A stretch of DNA of 64,000 nucleotides from Streptomyces tendae (lineage in GTDB: Bacteria > Actinomycetota > Actinomycetes > Streptomycetales > Streptomycetaceae): the NCBI RefSeq assembly GCF_014650435.1, contig NZ_BMUY01000010.1, positions 310,001 to 374,000 of the forward strand. Direction: 5' to 3'. The position numbers and the translations under genes are program-made. Within the stretch, counting starts at the first letter, position 1. Each line of letters starts with the position of its first letter. Of this stretch, positions 20,409 through 28,770 are shown in pieces. The notes under the pieces are model-generated. The model did no database searches, was not told where the DNA came from, and worked only from the letters and a program-made list of their open reading frames with translations.

Positions 20409-21625
20409 GGATCGCCATGGTGTCCGAGCACGCGAGCCCGATCGCCGCGCTCGGTGGCGTCGACGCCGGTGGACAGAACGTCTACGTGGCCCGTCTCGCC
20501 GAGGAGTTGGCGGGCCGCGGGCACGACGTCACGGTCTACACCCGCCGGGACGCCACCGACCTGCCCGACCGGGTGCCCCTGCCCGGCGGCGCGGTCGTCG
20601 AACACGTGCCGGCCGGGCCACCCGTGTCCGTCCCCAAGGACGAACTCTTCCCCCACATGCCCGCCTTCGGCGCCCACCTGGCCCGCGCCTGGGCCCGGGA
20701 ACGACCCGACGTGGTGCACGCCCACTTCTGGATGTCCGGCATGGCCTCGCAGCTCGGCGCGGCCCCGCACGGCATCCCCCTCGTCCAGACCTTCCACGCC
20801 CTCGGCACCGTCAAGCGCCGCCACCAGGGCATGCGGGACACCAGCCCCTACGAGCGCATCGGCATCGAACGGCAACTCGGCCGGACCTGCGAACGGATCC
20901 TGGCCACCTGCACCGACGAGGTCGCGGAACTCGGCGACATGGGCGTCCCGCCCCGGCAGGTCTCCGTGGTGCCCTGCGGAGTGGACGCCGAGCACTTCCA
21001 CCCCGCCGCCGACACCGGCCGCACCCCCGAACGACGCCTGCGGCACCGGCTGCTGGCCTGCGGACGACTCGTCCCCCGCAAGGGATACGACCAGGCCATC
21101 CGCGCCCTGGCCCACGTCCCCGACGCCGAACTCCTCGTCGCCGGCGGCCCGCCGGCCGGCGCCGTGGAGGCCGAACCCGAGGCACAGCGCCTGACCGGCA
21201 TCGCCCGCCGGGCCGGCGTCGCCGACCGGGTCCGGCTGCTCGGCGCGGTCGACCCGGACGACATGCCCGCCCTGCTCCGCAGCTCCGACCTGGTGCTGTG
21301 CACCCCGGTGTACGAGCCGTTCGGCATCGTGCCGCTGGAGGCCATGGCGTGCGGGGTGCCCGTCCTCGCCACCGACGTCGGCGGCCACCGCGACTCCGTC
21401 GCCGACGGCGTCACCGGCCGGCTGGTCGCCCCGCAGGACCCCGAGGCCGTGGCCGAGGCGGCCCGTGAACTCCTCGCCGACGAGCGGCTGCGCCGCCAGT
21501 ACGGCAGGAACGGCCGCGAGCGCGTCCTGCGGCACTACACGTGGGCGCGCGTCGCCGACGGCGCGGAACAGGTGTACCGCCTGACCCGCTCCGAACACGC
21601 CGTGTCCACGGAGGTGGCGTCATGA
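20405..21625 (+). CDS. Family 4 glycosyltransferase (MshA-like)
   Basis: A 406-residue GT4 enzyme. The N-terminal domain has the GGVDAGGQNVYVARLAEEL glycine-rich motif of sucrose synthase/MshA-like enzymes and HAHFWMSG; the C-terminal domain has GRLVPRKGYDQAI and CTPVYEPFGIVPLEAMACGVPV, with the two Glu of EX7E. The family usually uses nucleotide sugars with retention of configuration. It overlaps the preceding glycosyltransferase and gmhA. Confidence 0.86.
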   Translation: MRIAMVSEHASPIAALGGVDAGGQNVYVARLAEELAGRGHDVTVYTRRDATDLPDRVPLPGGAVVEHVPAGPPVSVPKDELFPHMPAFGAHLARAWARERPDVVHAHFWMSGMASQLGAAPHGIPLVQTFHALGTVKRRHQGMRDTSPYERIGIERQLGRTCERILATCTDEVAELGDMGVPPRQVSVVPCGVDAEHFHPAADTGRTPERRLRHRLLACGRLVPRKGYDQAIRALAHVPDAELLVAGGPPAGAVEAEPEAQRLTGIARRAGVADRVRLLGAVDPDDMPALLRSSDLVLCTPVYEPFGIVPLEAMACGVPVLATDVGGHRDSVADGVTGRLVAPQDPEAVAEAARELLADERLRRQYGRNGRERVLRHYTWARVADGAEQVYRLTRSEHAVSTEVAS

Positions 21626-22275
21626 CCGTGCACCCGCCCGTCGTCGGGCACTGCGACGAACTCCTGGAAGCACTGGGCGCGTTCCGTGCCTCCGCGCACG
21701 TCACCCAGCGCTGGGGCGACCGCCTCGCGGCCGTGCTGAGCGGCGGCGGCCGGCTGCTCGCCGCGGGCAACGGCGGCAGCGCCGCCCAGGCACAGCACCT
21801 GACCGCCGAACTCGTCGGCCGCTACCGCGACGACCGCCCGCCGTTCTCCGCGATCGCCCTGCACGCCGACACCTCCTCCACCACGGCCATCGCCAACGAC
21901 TACGGCGTCGACGAGGTGTTCGCCCGCCAGGTCCGCGCCCACGGCCGCGAGGGCGACGTGCTGATGCTGCTGTCCACGTCCGGTGCCAGCGCCAACCTGC
22001 TCTCCGCGGCCGACGCGGCCCGCGCGGCCGGGGTACGGGTCTGGGCGCTCACCGGCTGCGCCCCCAACCCGCTCATGGCGGGCAGCGACGAGTCCCTGTG
22101 CGTAGAGGCGCCCTCGACGGCCACCGTCCAGGAGATCCACCTGGTCGCCGTCCACATGATCTGCGCGGCCTTCGACGCGGCCCTGGAGCGCGGCGCGCGC
22201 GGTGCCCGGGTCGCCGGACGCGGCGCGGGCAGTGCGCGGGGCGCCGGACGCGCGGCACAGCGGAAGCGGAGGTGA
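21622..22275 (+). CDS. gmhA: Sedoheptulose-7-phosphate isomerase (GmhA)
   Basis: A 217-residue SIS-domain protein that would convert sedoheptulose 7-phosphate to D-glycero-D-manno-heptose 7-phosphate, the first step to ADP-heptose. AAGNGGSAAQAQHLTAELVGRYR carries the sugar-phosphate loop and the Glu equivalent to E. coli Glu65; LSTSGASANL and VQEIHLVAVHMIC, with the catalytic His, follow. The last ~25 residues are a basic Gly/Arg/Ala tail beyond the usual ~195. It overlaps the preceding gene and nearly touches hldE. Confidence 0.9.
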   Translation: MTVHPPVVGHCDELLEALGAFRASAHVTQRWGDRLAAVLSGGGRLLAAGNGGSAAQAQHLTAELVGRYRDDRPPFSAIALHADTSSTTAIANDYGVDEVFARQVRAHGREGDVLMLLSTSGASANLLSAADAARAAGVRVWALTGCAPNPLMAGSDESLCVEAPSTATVQEIHLVAVHMICAAFDAALERGARGARVAGRGAGSARGAGRAAQRKRR

Positions 22276-22283
22276 CGGGAGAC

Positions 22284-23666
22284 ATGGCCGCCAAGGCTGA
22301 CAGGAGGACCCCGCTGGTCGTGGTCGGCGACGCGCTGCTCGACCGCGACCTCACCGGATCCGCCGACCGGCTGGCACCGGACGCGCCGGTCCCGGTCGTC
22401 TCGGAGTGCGCCGAGCGGATCCGGCCGGGCGGCGCCGCCCTCGCCGCGTACCTCGCCGCCCGCGACGGCCGCGAGGTCACGCTCATCGCGGGGGTGGGCG
22501 ACGACCCGGCCGGTCTCGCCCTGCGCGAACTGCTCGCCCCCTGGCTGACCCTGATCCCGCTTCCGCTGACCGGCACGGTCCCGGAGAAGACCCGTGTCCT
22601 CGCCCAGGACCGTCCCGTCGTCCGGCTCGACCGGGGCGGCGGCCGGGTCCGCGGGGCCACCGACGAGGCCCGCGACGCGCTGCGTTCGGCCCGCGCCGTC
22701 CTCGTCTCCGACTACGGCCGGGGCGCGGCCGACGCCCTGCGCGACGTGCTCGCCGCGCGCCCGCCGCTGGTCTGGGACCCGCACCCGCGCGGCGGGCCGC
22801 CGGTCCCCGGCACCCGCCTGGTGACGCCCGCCGAGAAGGAGGCCCACGCCTTCGCACCCGACCGGGACCACCGGGGCGGCGGACTGCGCGCCGCCTCGCT
22901 GGACGCCGCCGTCCTCGTACGGGACTGGCGGGCGGCCGCGGTGGCGGTGACCCTCGGCCCGCGCGGCGCCCTCCTGTCCTACGGCGAGCACCCCCTCCTC
23001 GTCCCCGCGCCCGCCGCCCACCACGGCGACTCCTGCGGCGCGGGGGACCGGTTCGCGGCCACCGCGGCCGGGCTGCTCGCCGACGGGGCGCTGGTGGGGG
23101 AGGCGGTCGAGGGCGCGGTGAGCGCCGCCACGGCCTTCGTCGCCGCGGGCGGCGCGGCCGCCGTGCCGCCGGCCGGCTCCGAACGAGCCCTCGCCGCACT
23201 CCCCGACACCGACGACCCCGGCGCCCTGGCCACCCGGATCCGCGCCGAACACGGCACGGTCGTCGCCGCGGGCGGCTGCTTCGACCTGCTGCACGCCGGA
23301 CACGTCGGCCTCCTCCAGGCCGCCCGGCGACTTGGCGACTGCCTGGTCGTCTGCGTCAACTCCGACGCCTCCGTCCGGCGCCGCAAGGGCGGCGGACGCC
23401 CCGTCAACCCCCTCGCCGACCGCGTCCGCGTCCTGCGCGCCCTCGCCTGTGTCGACGCGGTCGCCGTCTTCGACGAGGACACCCCCGAACGCCTCCTGGG
23501 CGAACTGCGCCCCGACGTCTGGGTCAAGGGCGGCGACTACGCCGGCGCCGACCTCCCCGAGGCCGCCCTCCTCCAGGAGTGGGGCGGCCAGGCGGTCCTC
23601 CTGCCCTACCTCGACGGCCGCTCCTCCACCGCCCTGCTGGCCCGCGCGGCGGAGGCCCCCCGATGA
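22284..23666 (+). CDS. hldE: Bifunctional heptose 7-phosphate kinase / heptose 1-phosphate adenylyltransferase (HldE)
   Basis: A 460-residue two-domain enzyme. The N-terminal PfkB-type kinase (about 1-310) has the DSCGAGDRFAAT anion-hole motif near 249; the C-terminal nucleotidyltransferase (about 325-460) has GGCFDLLHAGHVGLLQ with the HxGH motif near 336, and VNSDASVRRRKGG. It would phosphorylate heptose 7-phosphate at C1 and later add AMP to give ADP-heptose. I start at ATG 22284, 11 bases after GGAGG; a GTG at 22272 overlapping gmhA is also in frame. Confidence 0.9.
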   Translation: MAAKADRRTPLVVVGDALLDRDLTGSADRLAPDAPVPVVSECAERIRPGGAALAAYLAARDGREVTLIAGVGDDPAGLALRELLAPWLTLIPLPLTGTVPEKTRVLAQDRPVVRLDRGGGRVRGATDEARDALRSARAVLVSDYGRGAADALRDVLAARPPLVWDPHPRGGPPVPGTRLVTPAEKEAHAFAPDRDHRGGGLRAASLDAAVLVRDWRAAAVAVTLGPRGALLSYGEHPLLVPAPAAHHGDSCGAGDRFAATAAGLLADGALVGEAVEGAVSAATAFVAAGGAAAVPPAGSERALAALPDTDDPGALATRIRAEHGTVVAAGGCFDLLHAGHVGLLQAARRLGDCLVVCVNSDASVRRRKGGGRPVNPLADRVRVLRALACVDAVAVFDEDTPERLLGELRPDVWVKGGDYAGADLPEAALLQEWGGQAVLLPYLDGRSSTALLARAAEAPR

Positions 23667-25420
23667 GCTCCGGAGCCCCGTGCCACCCCCGCACCCAGCC
23701 CCTCGTCGGCGCCGGGCCGGGCACTCCACCGCCCGCGCCGCCCGTGAGCCGCTTGCCCGTGGTCGCCGTGGGCCACTCGTTCGAGCCGCCCGCGAGTCAC
23801 TCGGCCGTGGTCGCCGTGGGTTACTTGCCCGCGCCGCCCGTGAGTCACTCGGCCGTGGTCGCCGTGGGCCACTCGTTCGCGCCGCCCGTGAGTCACTCGG
23901 CCGTGGTCGCCGTGGGCCACTCGTTCGCGCCGCCCGTGAGTCACTCCCCCGTGGTCGCCGTGGGCCACTTGCCCGCGCGGCCCGCGAGCCGCTCGCCCGC
24001 CCCGCCCACGTCGGCGTACGCACGCAGTGCGCAGGGACCGCGGCCCACCCGCCGTGGAGCACGGCCCGCGCCGACCACCGCGCACGGCCGTTCAACGGCC
24101 GGCCCGGCCGTTGGGAAACCGGTCGCGGCGGCGGCCGGCGGGAGCGCCGGCGTCGGGCGGCGCGGCGGGGACCGGGCCGCGGCCGGCCGGGGGCGCGAGG
24201 CCCGCGCCGTCCGCGGCGAGAGCCCGGCCCGGCCGGTGGACGGTCGTGACGTGTCCGCGGGCGGCCGGGAGGCCGGTACGGGTGCGGCGGTGCCGCCGAC
24301 CCCGCCCGGGAAGGGCGGGTCCGGGATCCCCGGGTCGGCCGGTGGGCCGGTGACCGGGGATCCCGTCCACCCGCCGGTCGCCGGGGCGGTGCGGCGCGGA
24401 CCTGACCTGGTCGGCGGCGAGGGCGGTGGCGTCCCCCGGGTACTCGTGCTGCGGGCCCTGGGGCTCGGGGACCTGCTGGCCGGGGTGCCCGCCCTGCGGG
24501 CGCTGCGGCGGGCGTACCCCGGGCACGAGCTGGTGCTGGCCACCCCCGCCGAACTGACCCCCGTGGCCGCCGCCACCGGTGCCGTGGACCGGGTGCTGCC
24601 CGCCGCCGAACCCGGCCGTGCCGTCCCGCGCAGCCTCGACTGGACCGGCCCGCCCCCGGACGTCGCCGTCGACCTGCACGGCAACGGGCCGCCCAGTCAC
24701 CGCCTGCTGAGCCGGCTCGGCCCGCGGCGGCTGCTGGCGTTCGCGCACCCCGAGACCCCCGAGGTGGACGGCCCGCCCTGGTACGCCGAGGAGCACGAGC
24801 GCGAGCGGTGGTGCCGGCTGCTGCGTGCGTACGGCATCGAAGCCGATCCGACCGACCTGCGGCTGCCGCGTCCGCCGGGGCCGTCCCCCGCCCCCGGCGC
24901 CGTCGTGCTGCACCCCGGCGCCGGTGCGCCCTCCCGCTGCTGGCCCGTGGAACGGTACGCGGTCGTCGCCGAGGCGCTGCGCCCACGCGGACGCCGGGTC
25001 GTCGTCACCGGGGGAGCGCACGAGGCGGACCTGGTGGCCCGGCTGGCCAAGCTCGCCGACCTGCCGGACACGGACGTCTTCGGCGGTGGCCTGCCCTACG
25101 ACCGCCTCTCCGCCCTCGTCGCGGGCGCCCGCGCCGTCGTCAGCGGCGACACCGGCATCGCCCACCTCGCCGTCGCCCACGCCACGCCCTCCGTGACCCT
25201 CTTCGGCCCGGTCCCGCCCAGCCGTTGGGGGCCGCCGCCCCACCCCCGCCACCGGGCCCTGTGGCATCCGGGCCCGGACGGCGACCCGCACGGCCACCGC
25301 ACCGACCCCGCGCTGCTGCGGATCACCCCCGACGCCGTACTCGAAGCGCTCGATGCGCTGGATGGGCTCGACACACCGGACACCCAGGACACCCAGGAAG
25401 CCCCGGAAGAGGGACCATGA
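23663..25420 (+). CDS. Family 9 glycosyltransferase with long repetitive N-terminal extension
   Basis: The frame from the coupled ATG at 23663 gives 585 residues, against about 330 for a normal GT9. The GT9 domain starts near residue 257 (PRVLVLRALGLGDLLAGVPAL) and has DVAVDLHGNGP, VVLHPGAGAPSRCWP and VVSGDTGIAHLAVAHATPSVTLFGP. The first ~256 residues are low-complexity and include five 16-residue repeats. Whether the extension is translated is open: a start nearer 24400 is possible, but no strong site is visible there. The substrate is probably ADP-heptose, as for the other GT9. Confidence 0.8.
   Translation: MSSGAPCHPRTQPLVGAGPGTPPPAPPVSRLPVVAVGHSFEPPASHSAVVAVGYLPAPPVSHSAVVAVGHSFAPPVSHSAVVAVGHSFAPPVSHSPVVAVGHLPARPASRSPAPPTSAYARSAQGPRPTRRGARPAPTTAHGRSTAGPAVGKPVAAAAGGSAGVGRRGGDRAAAGRGREARAVRGESPARPVDGRDVSAGGREAGTGAAVPPTPPGKGGSGIPGSAGGPVTGDPVHPPVAGAVRRGPDLVGGEGGGVPRVLVLRALGLGDLLAGVPALRALRRAYPGHELVLATPAELTPVAAATGAVDRVLPAAEPGRAVPRSLDWTGPPPDVAVDLHGNGPPSHRLLSRLGPRRLLAFAHPETPEVDGPPWYAEEHERERWCRLLRAYGIEADPTDLRLPRPPGPSPAPGAVVLHPGAGAPSRCWPVERYAVVAEALRPRGRRVVVTGGAHEADLVARLAKLADLPDTDVFGGGLPYDRLSALVAGARAVVSGDTGIAHLAVAHATPSVTLFGPVPPSRWGPPPHPRHRALWHPGPDGDPHGHRTDPALLRITPDAVLEALDALDGLDTPDTQDTQEAPEEGP
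23759..23998 (+). repeat. Five 48-base tandem repeats at the 5' end of a GT9 gene
   Basis: Five copies of a 48-base unit encode VVAVGHSFAPPVSHSA-type 16-mers, alternating HSFxPPxSHS and LPAxPxSxS variants. The array is exactly in phase with the glycosyltransferase reading frame. It is continuous, without spacers. Confidence 0.88.
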
Positions 25421-26370
25421 GCCACCCCGCGCACCACGGCCCGACGGCCACCCGCGAACGGGCCCGCACCGAACCCGCGAAACCCGGCCCCGTCGGCATC
25501 GTCATCGCCACCCGGAACCGCCGCGCGAGCCTCGCCGTCACAGTGCGGAACCTGCTCGCCCTGCCCGAGCGGCCCGAGGTCCTCGTCGTCGACAACGCCT
25601 CCACCGACGACACCCGCGCCATGCTGGCCCGCGACTTCCCCCAGGTCCGCACCCTCGCCCTGCCGGTCAACCACGGTGCCCTCGCCCGTACCCACGGGGT
25701 GCGCGCCCTGGAGACGCCGTACGTCGCGTTCAGCGACGACGACTCCTGGTGGGCACCCGGCTCCCTGCGCGCCGCCGCCCGGCACTTCGACGAGCACCCC
25801 CGGCTCGGCCTGCTCTCCGCCCGCACCCTCGTCGGCCCCGCCGACATCGCGGACCCCCTCAACGACCTGCTCGCCCGCTCCCCGCTCGGCACGGCCACCG
25901 ACCTGCCCGGCACCCAGGTGCTCGGCTTCCTCGGCTGTGCCGCCGTCGCCCGCCGCACCGCGTACCTCGACGCGGGCGGCTACCACCCGCTGCTGTTCTT
26001 CGGCGCCGAGGAGACCCTCCTCGCATACGACCTCGCGGCCCGCGGCTGGGGCGTCACGCACTGCCCCGACGTGGTCGCCCACCACCACCCGGACCCGCGC
26101 CCCCGCACCGGCCGCCCGGCCGTCGTACGCCGCAACGAGCTCCTCACCGCCTGGCTGCGCCGCCCCTTCCCGCACGCCCTGGCCCGCACCCGCCGCCTCG
26201 CCGCCGACGCCCGCCGCGACCCGCACGCCCGGCACGCCCTGCGCGAGACACTCACCCGGCTGCCCGCCGCGCTGCGCGCCCGCAGGCCCCTGCCACCGCA
26301 CGTGGAACGGGCCGCCCGCCTCCTCGACGGAGCCGACGGAGCAGACGGACCCGGCGGAGCGGTCTCATGA
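25417..26370 (+). CDS. Family 2 glycosyltransferase
   Basis: A 317-residue GT-A enzyme: GIVIATRNRRASLAVTVRNLL at the N-terminus, VVDNASTDDTR, and the metal site TPYVAFSDDDSWWAPGSL, then GAEETLLAYDLAARGW as the acceptor-side motif. It has no membrane segment. It is a close relative of the next gene, sharing the DDDSWWAPGSL block and the domain order, which suggests a tandem duplication. It overlaps both neighbours by four bases. Confidence 0.87.
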   Translation: MSHPAHHGPTATRERARTEPAKPGPVGIVIATRNRRASLAVTVRNLLALPERPEVLVVDNASTDDTRAMLARDFPQVRTLALPVNHGALARTHGVRALETPYVAFSDDDSWWAPGSLRAAARHFDEHPRLGLLSARTLVGPADIADPLNDLLARSPLGTATDLPGTQVLGFLGCAAVARRTAYLDAGGYHPLLFFGAEETLLAYDLAARGWGVTHCPDVVAHHHPDPRPRTGRPAVVRRNELLTAWLRRPFPHALARTRRLAADARRDPHARHALRETLTRLPAALRARRPLPPHVERAARLLDGADGADGPGGAVS

Positions 26371-27263
26371 CGGACGCCCGGACCACCGTCGTCGTCATCA
26401 CCCACAACCGGCGCCCCGAACTCCTGCGCACCCTGGACCGGCTCGCCGAACTCTCCGAGCAGCCCCCGGTGATCGTCACCGACAACGGCTCCACCGACGG
26501 CACGGCCACCGCCGTCGCCCGCCACCACCCCGGCGTACGGCTCCTGCGCCCGGGCCGCAACCTGGGCGCCGTCGGCCGCAACCTGGCGGTCCGCCGGGTG
26601 ACCACCCCCTACGTCGCCTTCTGCGACGACGACTCCTGGTGGGCGCCCGGCTCCCTGGCCGGTGCCGCCGACCTGCTCGACCGGTACCCGGCGGTCGGCT
26701 CGGTCACCGCCCGCATCCTGGTCGAACCGGACGGCACCGAGGACCCCATCGTCGAGGAGCTGCGCGACTCGCCCGTGCCCCGCCCCGACTGGCTCCCGGG
26801 CCCGGCGCTGGGCTCCTTCCTGGCCGCCGCGACCGTCCTGCGCACCGACGCCTTCCGGGCCGCGGGTGGCTTCCACCCCCGGCTGTGGCTCGGCGGCGAG
26901 GAGGAGCTGCTCGCCGCCGACCTCGCCGCCAACGGCTGGTGGCTGACGTACGCCGACCACCTGACGATCCATCACCAGCCGTCCGGGGTACGGGACTCGA
27001 CCGTGCGCAGGGCGCAGGGCATCCGCAACACCCTGTGGTTCACCTGGCTGCGCCGCCCGGTCGGCCCCGCCCTGCGCCGCACCCTCCACCTGGCCCGCAC
27101 CGTCCCCCGCGACACCGCGTCCCTGCGCGCCTTCGCCCAGGCGACGGCCGCCCTGCCGTGGGTGCTGCGCGAACGCCGGGTGCTGCCGCCGGAGATCGAG
27201 GCGCGACTGCGCTCACTGGAACCCGCCCAACGCGACTCCACGGCCCGCAGCTACACCGGCTGA
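26367..27263 (+). CDS. Family 2 glycosyltransferase
   Basis: A 298-residue GT2 enzyme: TVVVITHNRRPELLRTLDRL, VTDNGSTDGTATAV, TPYVAFCDDDSWWAPGSL (metal-binding Asp residues) and LGGEEELLAADLAANGWWL. It is the last gene of the operon, overlaps its paralogue upstream and is followed by a hairpin. Donor and acceptor are unknown. Confidence 0.87.
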   Translation: MTDARTTVVVITHNRRPELLRTLDRLAELSEQPPVIVTDNGSTDGTATAVARHHPGVRLLRPGRNLGAVGRNLAVRRVTTPYVAFCDDDSWWAPGSLAGAADLLDRYPAVGSVTARILVEPDGTEDPIVEELRDSPVPRPDWLPGPALGSFLAAATVLRTDAFRAAGGFHPRLWLGGEEELLAADLAANGWWLTYADHLTIHHQPSGVRDSTVRRAQGIRNTLWFTWLRRPVGPALRRTLHLARTVPRDTASLRAFAQATAALPWVLRERRVLPPEIEARLRSLEPAQRDSTARSYTG

Positions 27264-27326
27264 CCCGGCCCGCAGCTGCAAGGCGGAGGAGGGCGGCAAC
27301 GCGGAGCGTTGACAACCGACGACAAC

Positions 27327-27362
27327 GCCGCAGATGGGCGTGCCAGACCCCGCGTCTGCGGC
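27327..27362. terminator. Hairpin ending the glycan operon
   Basis: GCCGCAGA (27327-27334) and TCTGCGGC (27355-27362) form a perfect 8-base stem in the gap between the convergent glycan operon and the DUF3040 gene. A smaller CAACG/CGTTG stem lies just before it. Confidence 0.5.
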
Positions 27363-27381
27363 ATGATCCGCCGGACAGGCC

Positions 27382-27690
27382 CTAGCCCTCCGTCCACCGG
27401 CACAGCAGCCGGAACACCGCGAACAGGGCCACCGGCCACACTCCGGCGAACGTCCAGATCACGCCGGGCGCGGAGGTGACGATGCCGACGACCATCAGTG
27501 TCACCGACACGGCGAGCAGCAGGAGCACGGTCACGGTGCGTGGCCGGTACGCCGCCAGCCGGGTGGGATCGGGGCGGCGGCGGAGCCGCAGTGTGCGCAG
27601 GCGGCGGTCGAGGCGGCGGTCGCGTCTGAGCGCCCGTTCGACCTCGTCGAGTATGCGTTGCTCGTGATCGGGGAGCCGGCCGATGGACAC
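27382..27690 (-). CDS. DUF3040-type small membrane protein
   Basis: A 102-residue protein: a charged N-terminal half beginning SIGRLPDHEQRILDEVERALRRD, which matches DUF3040 (LSEHEQRILEEIE...), then two membrane segments (about 53-72 and 75-94). Function unknown; common in actinobacteria. The start is GTG 27690, eight bases after GGGAGGAG. Confidence 0.85.
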   Translation of the reverse strand: MSIGRLPDHEQRILDEVERALRRDRRLDRRLRTLRLRRRPDPTRLAAYRPRTVTVLLLLAVSVTLMVVGIVTSAPGVIWTFAGVWPVALFAVFRLLCRWTEG

Positions 27691-27747
27691 GTTGGTCTCC
27701 TCCCGGGGGCGGACCGGTGCCCGCCGAGTGCCCGTGCCGCGCCGCGG

Positions 27748-28707
27748 CTAACCGCGCGGCGGCACCGGCACCGCCCCGTCGCCGCCGTCCGACGCGGCCC
27801 GCAACGCGGCCACCAGGCCGTCCGCCGGGTCCGGGACCGGGTCGGCCGCCCGGAACCCCGCACCGATCCGCGCCGCCCGCGCCCGTCCGTCGGTCAGGCA
27901 CCAGTGCCACCAGTGCTGCAGCACCCCCTCCGCGGACTCCCCGGCGAGCTGTTCGGCGGCCACCAGCGCCGGCCAGCCGCAGGCGCGGGCCTGCGCCGTC
28001 ACCTTCGCGCCGCCCTCGACCGGATCCACCGCCAGTACGGGGACACCGGCCCGCAGCGCGAGCACCAGCCCGTGCAGCCGGTCGGTGACGACCAGGTCGA
28101 GGCGGGCCAGTACGGCCTCCAGCTGGGCCGGTGTGCCGCACAGCCGCCAGTCGTGCGCGTCGAGCCGGGTCTCCAGCTCCAGCCGGGCACAGTCCCGGCC
28201 CGCCAGCCAGCGGGTCAGCCCGGCGGCGACCTCCTCGTGCCGTCGCAGGCCCCCGTACTCGTGCTGGCCGTGAGTGAGCACCACCCCGACGACGGGCACC
28301 GCGGGGAGCGCCGGAGCGCGGGCCGCGAGGTCCACGCCCGGTCCGGTCCCGGCGGCGTCCCGGGCCAGCACCCGGTGGAAGCCGGTGACGGCCGGTGAGT
28401 CCGGATCGACCACGGAGACCCCCACCGCGATCCGCACGCAGTGCGCGAACCGCCGGTGCACCTCCTCCACCTGCGGCCCGTGCACCGGCCCGCACACGAA
28501 CACCAGCCGGGAGTACGCCGCCGGGTCCACGTCGTCGAAGTGCGTGCCGTCGGCGCGGAACCCGGGGCTCCACACGACGTCGTACGCCAGCCCCGCCTCC
28601 CGCAGCACCTGCTCCACCCGCGCCAGCGCCAGCACGTCCCCGGCCGTCGCCTCCCCGTGCAGGAAGCTGAACCAGCCGGTCACCAGGATCGCGTCCCGTC
28701 CGTGCAC
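27748..28707 (-). CDS. Polysaccharide pyruvyl transferase-family protein
   Basis: A 319-residue GT-B-like protein. ILVTGWFSFLHGEATAGDVLAL at the start, CGPVHGPQVEEVHRRF in the middle and VVTDRLHGLVLALRAGVPVLAVD near 215 form the PS_pyruv_trans pattern, the last being its best-conserved block. Members put a pyruvyl ketal on sugars, though some bacterial ones act otherwise. It starts at GTG 28707. Its position next to the glycan operon on the opposite strand suggests a role in modifying the same polymer. Confidence 0.78.
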   Translation of the reverse strand: MHGRDAILVTGWFSFLHGEATAGDVLALARVEQVLREAGLAYDVVWSPGFRADGTHFDDVDPAAYSRLVFVCGPVHGPQVEEVHRRFAHCVRIAVGVSVVDPDSPAVTGFHRVLARDAAGTGPGVDLAARAPALPAVPVVGVVLTHGQHEYGGLRRHEEVAAGLTRWLAGRDCARLELETRLDAHDWRLCGTPAQLEAVLARLDLVVTDRLHGLVLALRAGVPVLAVDPVEGGAKVTAQARACGWPALVAAEQLAGESAEGVLQHWWHWCLTDGRARAARIGAGFRAADPVPDPADGLVAALRAASDGGDGAVPVPPRG

Positions 28708-28770
28708 AGTGCCCCCGGGTGCCCCGCCGGCGGCCCGGCAACCCCCGTGACGGCGAGCGCGACACGCCGG

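Noticed and set aside
23759..23998. CRISPR-like repeat array
   Set aside because: The 48-base units are contiguous without spacers and are in-frame coding sequence.
21900..24986. Minus-strand open frame of about 1,000 codons opposite hldE and the GT9 gene
   Set aside because: Low-complexity Arg/Ala/Pro sequence caused by codon bias; conflicts with well-supported genes.
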